From Choristoneura fumiferana (Eukaryota > Arthropoda > Insecta > Lepidoptera > Tortricidae): a stretch of DNA of 64,000 nt. The DNA lies in assembly GCF_025370935.1 (NCBI RefSeq), contig NC_133472.1, positions 35,291,337-35,355,336 on the forward strand, given 5' to 3'. Of the stretch, positions 48,301-54,300 are shown in pieces. The notes beneath the pieces are model-generated. The model had not been told where the DNA came from. It did no database searches and worked only from the letters and a program-made list of their open reading frames with translations. Numbering within the stretch: the stretch's first letter is position 1; every line of letters begins with the position of its first letter. A program made the translations under genes and the position numbers.

Positions 48301-51300
48301 GCGTAAACCGTTTAATTAAGCCCATTAGAGAATACCATTACGAGCGATACCTTTGTGCATTTAGATAAACCTATACATACTTATTCAAAGTTAGACATTG
48401 CGGCAAAGTTAAACAATGCTCGACACAGGTACCAAAATACCGGAATATAAGTATTTAGTACTAGTTTCAAGCCCTGCTTGCAATTAAAACTACGTATGCC
48501 TAATGAGGCGATCCGGTTATTCTTGTAAATACATTGCTAAACTCGCCATATTGTAAACACAGGTGATGACGGATGGAGGTGGTGTTAGTTTGTATCTTTC
48601 ATCATGGTTTCTAGATAACAAATTGTTTGGTAACCAGAAACTGGTTCAAGAAGCTGTATCTTAATTATGCCACAGAATCGAGGCTACGCTTTGTTTGGCG
48701 AAGATAAAGATGAACCGAATAGCAAATTAGATCCTCAAAGTGAACAATAAACATCTAGTGATCCAATCTAGGTATTATGTGATCCAAACTCGAAGAATTA
48801 CCTAGCTCGGCTCGCACAACTTTAATTGTACTGTATTTAGTATTGTTTTAGTCGATGTTAAAAGTTCAAACCATTGCCATAACATACACGAGTTTCTTAC
48901 TAATTTATTTAAGGACATCAAAAGAATGCGGACTGATAAAATGGTTGTAATTAAAAATTACAATTTAAACCTAAAAACCGGTAAGGAAATCGGATTGCGG
49001 TAAAGAGAAAACTGAAGCTCCACCTGGTAGGTATTCAGAATTGTTGCTATGCGCTGATTTTCCATTTCTTTCTTTGTAGTTGTTTTCAAACTGCAAAAAT
49101 CTCTTATTTTCTCAAATTGTAGACACGACTCACAACTTGAAATAACATTAACAAGTAAATAATAACGCGAATCCGAATGGTAATGCGTACTTATAGCACA
49201 TAATAACTAATAGTAGGTACTGCCTTATAGTTACCACCTCAAGTCACTTTAATCAATTAATTATTGCACATTGTTAAAAAAATTAATTGATCCAAATTTT
49301 GATTTCAGCTACCTGCACGTCAATGAAATACATCAGATTGAGGCGAACACATTCTCCCACATGCCGCGCTTGGAAAGACTGTAAGTGAAATAAGTTTTAA
49401 GAGCGTTTATACCTGCTGAGCTAGCAAAGTTGCTTTTTGTTAGTTTTTAACGATTAATCCAAAAAAAAAAAAATTAAAAATGGATTTACCCTTGAAATGT
49501 CGACAAACTTTTAATCGAATATCAGTTAAGTCAACGTTTCCTATTTTTTCATTTCATCGAATATTCATTACCTCAAATGAGTAAAATAAGTATTTTTAAA
49601 TCACCGATTTTTAATTTCTGGAAATATTATTTAATAGATAGTTTATATGGCAGAACTTCATTTCATATTTTATTATTTCATACTTTTTTGAATGAAATTT
49701 ATTTATTTCTGTAGCGATTTTTTTTGGGCCACAGTTCTAACCTATAACCTAACCAACTTTTCTGTCTGGTAGCAATTTATTTTATTCGAGGTCGTAGTTA
49801 TAACCTAACCTATTTTCTGGTGTTTTATAATAATACGTCGAAGAAATAAACAGCGATATTTAGTTGTTCTGACTCATGAATATTTGATGAAATATATTTT
49901 TAAGCAAATAATAATCCTTGTACTGTTGTTCTAATAATTGTTTTAATATGTAATGAATAGTCGATGAAGTGAAATAACTCCAAGAGAAAATATTAGTATT
50001 GAATATTCTATGAATTGTTTTCGATTAAATGAAATTCGATAAATAGATTGTCAGCTGACAGCTGTTTTTTTTTTCGTGATTTTAGAGTTTCTCCCATAGT
50101 GAAAGTTGTTTAGATTAATGGTCTGAGCAAGTATACAAAATTTGAACGGTCCATAAAGTTAGTATATTAAGAAGAGTTATAACAGAACACATTTTTAATT
50201 TTCATTATTTTATTATGGAATTTAATCGAGAAAACTAACAAAAATGCAAAGTTGCTTGCTAGCAGTAAATGAATGAAACTACAGAGGCAAATGCAAATGT
50301 ACACACACGGAGGGAATAAAATATACCTACTAAAATAGAAGTTTAAAATAAATTATGTCCGATAGTTAAAAAGTTACACGAATGTTTATTATAAGAAAAA
50401 GAATACAATAATAATTACTCATTTTGCTGAGCATTTTAGTTTATTTGCTAAGGCCATGGTTCACGACACGAGGATATTCAAATCCTCGTGACGGGAAAAA
50501 AAATAGGGCCACATTATGAAGGAAATACAACTGGCTGTGTTGAAACATATTTAACATACCTCATTTGTTCGGCAAAGTAGTACCTAATCTCATCAAAACA
50601 TAAATGTGAAATGAGAGCCAAGTTCGACAAAAGAAGTGAGATCTAAACGGTTCAATGGTCACTCGGCACTCCTGAAATTTAGGTAGGTGGCGCCATTCTA
50701 TTTATTCCAGTTTTTGTTATATTTTGTTATTATTATGCGATTTTGTTTTATCTGTGTCTGGTTGGAAAAAATACTTACCGCGAAAATATTGAAATTATTG
50801 TACCTGGAGCGTAAATCGTAAATGATTAATGACTATTTTTTCTCGCAATCGAAGTGAAAAATAGAGTTTACACCCCGAGACTAAAACTCAATATAAACCC
50901 TCGGATAAATAGACACCCTCGCTAAAGCTCGGGTGGCTAACCACCTCGGGTATATATTGGCTTATTTTAGTCCCTCGATAAAAATATACTAATTTGCATC
51001 AGGGCCGAAAGTGGCACAGGAACAGGAGCTTTGCGTAGATAAGACCGCCTATTGTCTACCCTGAATCTAGTGTTTACATTATAAGTTTTTTGTACTGATT
51101 TATGGTGTGCAATAAAGAATATTTGTATTGTATTGTATTGTGTACGTAGGTGAGCTTCGTCAACCCTTAATATGACATTACAATTCTTTAGTTCTGCTTT
51201 AAAATTATGGACACTTACGAGTACGTATGGTGTAGTATGGTTGATATCCGATCCTACAAATGTATACAGATGTAGTGCAAAATTATTTTCCTTCGTACTT

Positions 51301-54300
51301 TATCGCAAAAGTTCGTATTTATCATGCTCCCTCAATTAGTTTCAGTACCCATCTTATTTACAGCCGGACATTTTTCACTTTGACATTTGACACTAAACAA
51401 TAAAGTTCCATATTAATTGATAGGAAAATATCACTCATTTTAATCATTGATTCACAGTTCGGGTGCCATCGTATTCCAATTGAGATCTGAGTTTTCCCTA
51501 TGGAAAATCATTTTGCACAACATCTGTACTAGCAGGCACAGTCAGCAACAAAAGTAGCGGATCACTTTTTGACTTTGTCGTTTTATTACATTTGTCAAAG
51601 TATAAAACGACAAAGTACAAAAGTACCTATGCAGCAACTTTTGGTGCTGACCATGACCATACATCGTGCGATTTCATTTTATGCTTTTTATGTTTCAAGT
51701 TTTCGATGATTAGGAATATTAATTGTATGCTAAGTTATTTCGGTTCTTGTACTCGTAGTTGTATGGATTTTAATAATTATAACCTAAGTATTATCCTCCG
51801 CAGGTAGGTAGTTACACACAGCAATTGCCACTTAAATCGTTCGACAGTGGAAATTCTTCCTAGAACCACTTGAACAATAATGCACTAAGCACACATTCAT
51901 TCACTAAGTTCTGGTAGTTTGTTGATATTAAGTTCTGAGAAAATAGTTTTTGTTGTTTATGTTTTTGCTGCCGATGCCGTGAAGCAGCAGTGCTTGCACT
52001 GTTGTGTTTCGGCGTGGAGAGTAAGACAGCCGGTGAAATTACTGGCACTTAAGGTATCCCATCATAGGCCTCTAGGTTGGCAACGCATCTGCAATACCCC
52101 TGGTGTTGCAGATGTTTATGGGCGGTGGTGATCTCTTACCATCGGGAGACTCACTTGCTCGTTTGCCATCCAGTCGAATAAAATAAATAAATTTAATATT
52201 GTATATACTTATTAGGCATCCATCCTATGTTGATATATAGGAGCAAAAAATTAAAACATAGATTCTGCCACTCAAATGGATGGAACTACTGTAGTTCTAC
52301 AAATTTCAAAAATTAAGTAATTTTATCTTTATGTTGACTAATATTAACCCGATAGTTAGAAATCAATTTTGTGTTAATTTTAGATACCTGCACAACAATC
52401 GACTGGAACGCATTCCCCCCGACTCCTTCACCGGCATGCCGAAGCTGCACAAGCTGCGTTTAGACAGCAATGCCCTGATATGCGACTGCAACATGCTCTG
52501 GCTTGTCCGTATGCTGACGGTTCATAGCGACATGACCGTAGCCGCCACTTGCTACGGACCGGCCAATGCCATCGGCACACCTCTTTCTGCCATCAAGGAA
52601 CAAGACCTCAACTGCAGTAAGTTAGCTTAATTCTTCTTATCTCTTGTATTAATTAAAAAGAACAGCTACACAAAATAGTATTTATCTTTTAGAGTATCCT
52701 GAAATAATGCAAGGACCCGAGGATCTATTAATAGAATTCGGAAAAGATGCCGTCTTCAGTTGCACCGTAACAGGAGATCCAGAACCTGAAATAGTTTGGT
52801 TCCGCGACTCGGTTGCTATTCCTTTAGATTCGACCCGATATGAAGTCATGAATAATGGCAGTCTGATGGTGCACAATGCAGATGAAACCGATGTCGGTGT
52901 TTTTGAATGCATGGCAAAAAATCCCACTGGACAAGTTCACTCTCGGCCTGCTAGAATGATGATGGAAGTTCATCCCCAGGAAAATGGTATATCTTTTTTC
53001 CTTTTAACCGTAGCTTTTAACCGACTGTTTGAAGGAGGGTATTTCGAGCGTATGTATGAATTTATGTATGTACTTATATCTATTTTTGACACCCTCCGTA
53101 GCCTAAACAACTGGATGGATTTCAATATATTATTATGAGATATCATTTGATTCGTCACAACTGTGTCGGAGAGACATAGGGTACATCATATTTCAATACG
53201 GGGTCAGCGAAAAAAAAAACCGGCCAAGAGCGTGTCGGACACTCCCAAAATAGGGTTTCGTAGCCATTACGAAAAAATTAGGTAATATTTTTCTAAGAAT
53301 TTCGTATTTTATACGGAATCTTCCAAGTTTAGGTATATTTTATAACTTAGGCTGATATTTACTCTTAAACTACTAATAATTCTCCAGCAAACTTAGCCGT
53401 TATAGTTTTCCTTGAAAGTTTGATAAACTTACTACCATTCTGAATTTTTTCAAAATTTTCCACCCACCGGTTTAGATTTTAGAGAGGGAGGGGGGACGCT
53501 CGATTTTAATGAAAATTTGCACTTTAAAGTTGAATATTTTGCAAAAAAATCACTGAATCGAAAAATCGTTTTAGCAACCCCCTAATGATTTTGAAAGAGC
53601 TATCCAACGATACCCCACACTACAAGTATGGATGAGAAAAAAAAATCACCCACGATTTTGTCGGCATAGTTTACATATATATTCCTGCAAAATTACAGCT
53701 TTCTCGCATTGATAGTCCCTGAGCAAAGCCGCGGACGGACGGACAGACAGACAGACACAGACAGACAGACAGACAGACATGGCGAAACTATAAGGGTTCC
53801 GTTTTAAACCCTAAAAAACTACCTGTTGAACTTAAAGTTACACAACAGTTCTAGACTACTAGACTTTTTTTTTTGTTATTCAATTTTTTCGCCAATTAGA
53901 TCATTTCTAAATTTTCGTGATTTCGTCACTTAATTTATTTTCCATTTTGTTTTATTTCAGAACTACCGGTGTTTTCAGTCCGGCCAAAAAATCAAGTTTT
54001 TAAAACGAACCAATCGCGAGTAAGATTTGACTGCGTAGCCAAGGGAAATCCATCACCGCATATATCTTGGTATTTTAAGGGTAACAGGATTTTATTAGAC
54101 GAACGAATTTCTTTACACCACAATGGTTCTATATTCATTGAAAACGTTAAGAACAATGACGCGGGCGAATATACTTGTCAAGCCGAAAATGTCAATGGAA
54201 AAATCAATGCGTCAGCGGAGCTAGAACTACGAGGTAAATTATTTCAGATATTATGATATGAACACGAAATCAAGATAAAAAAGAAATGTCTTAATAATTT

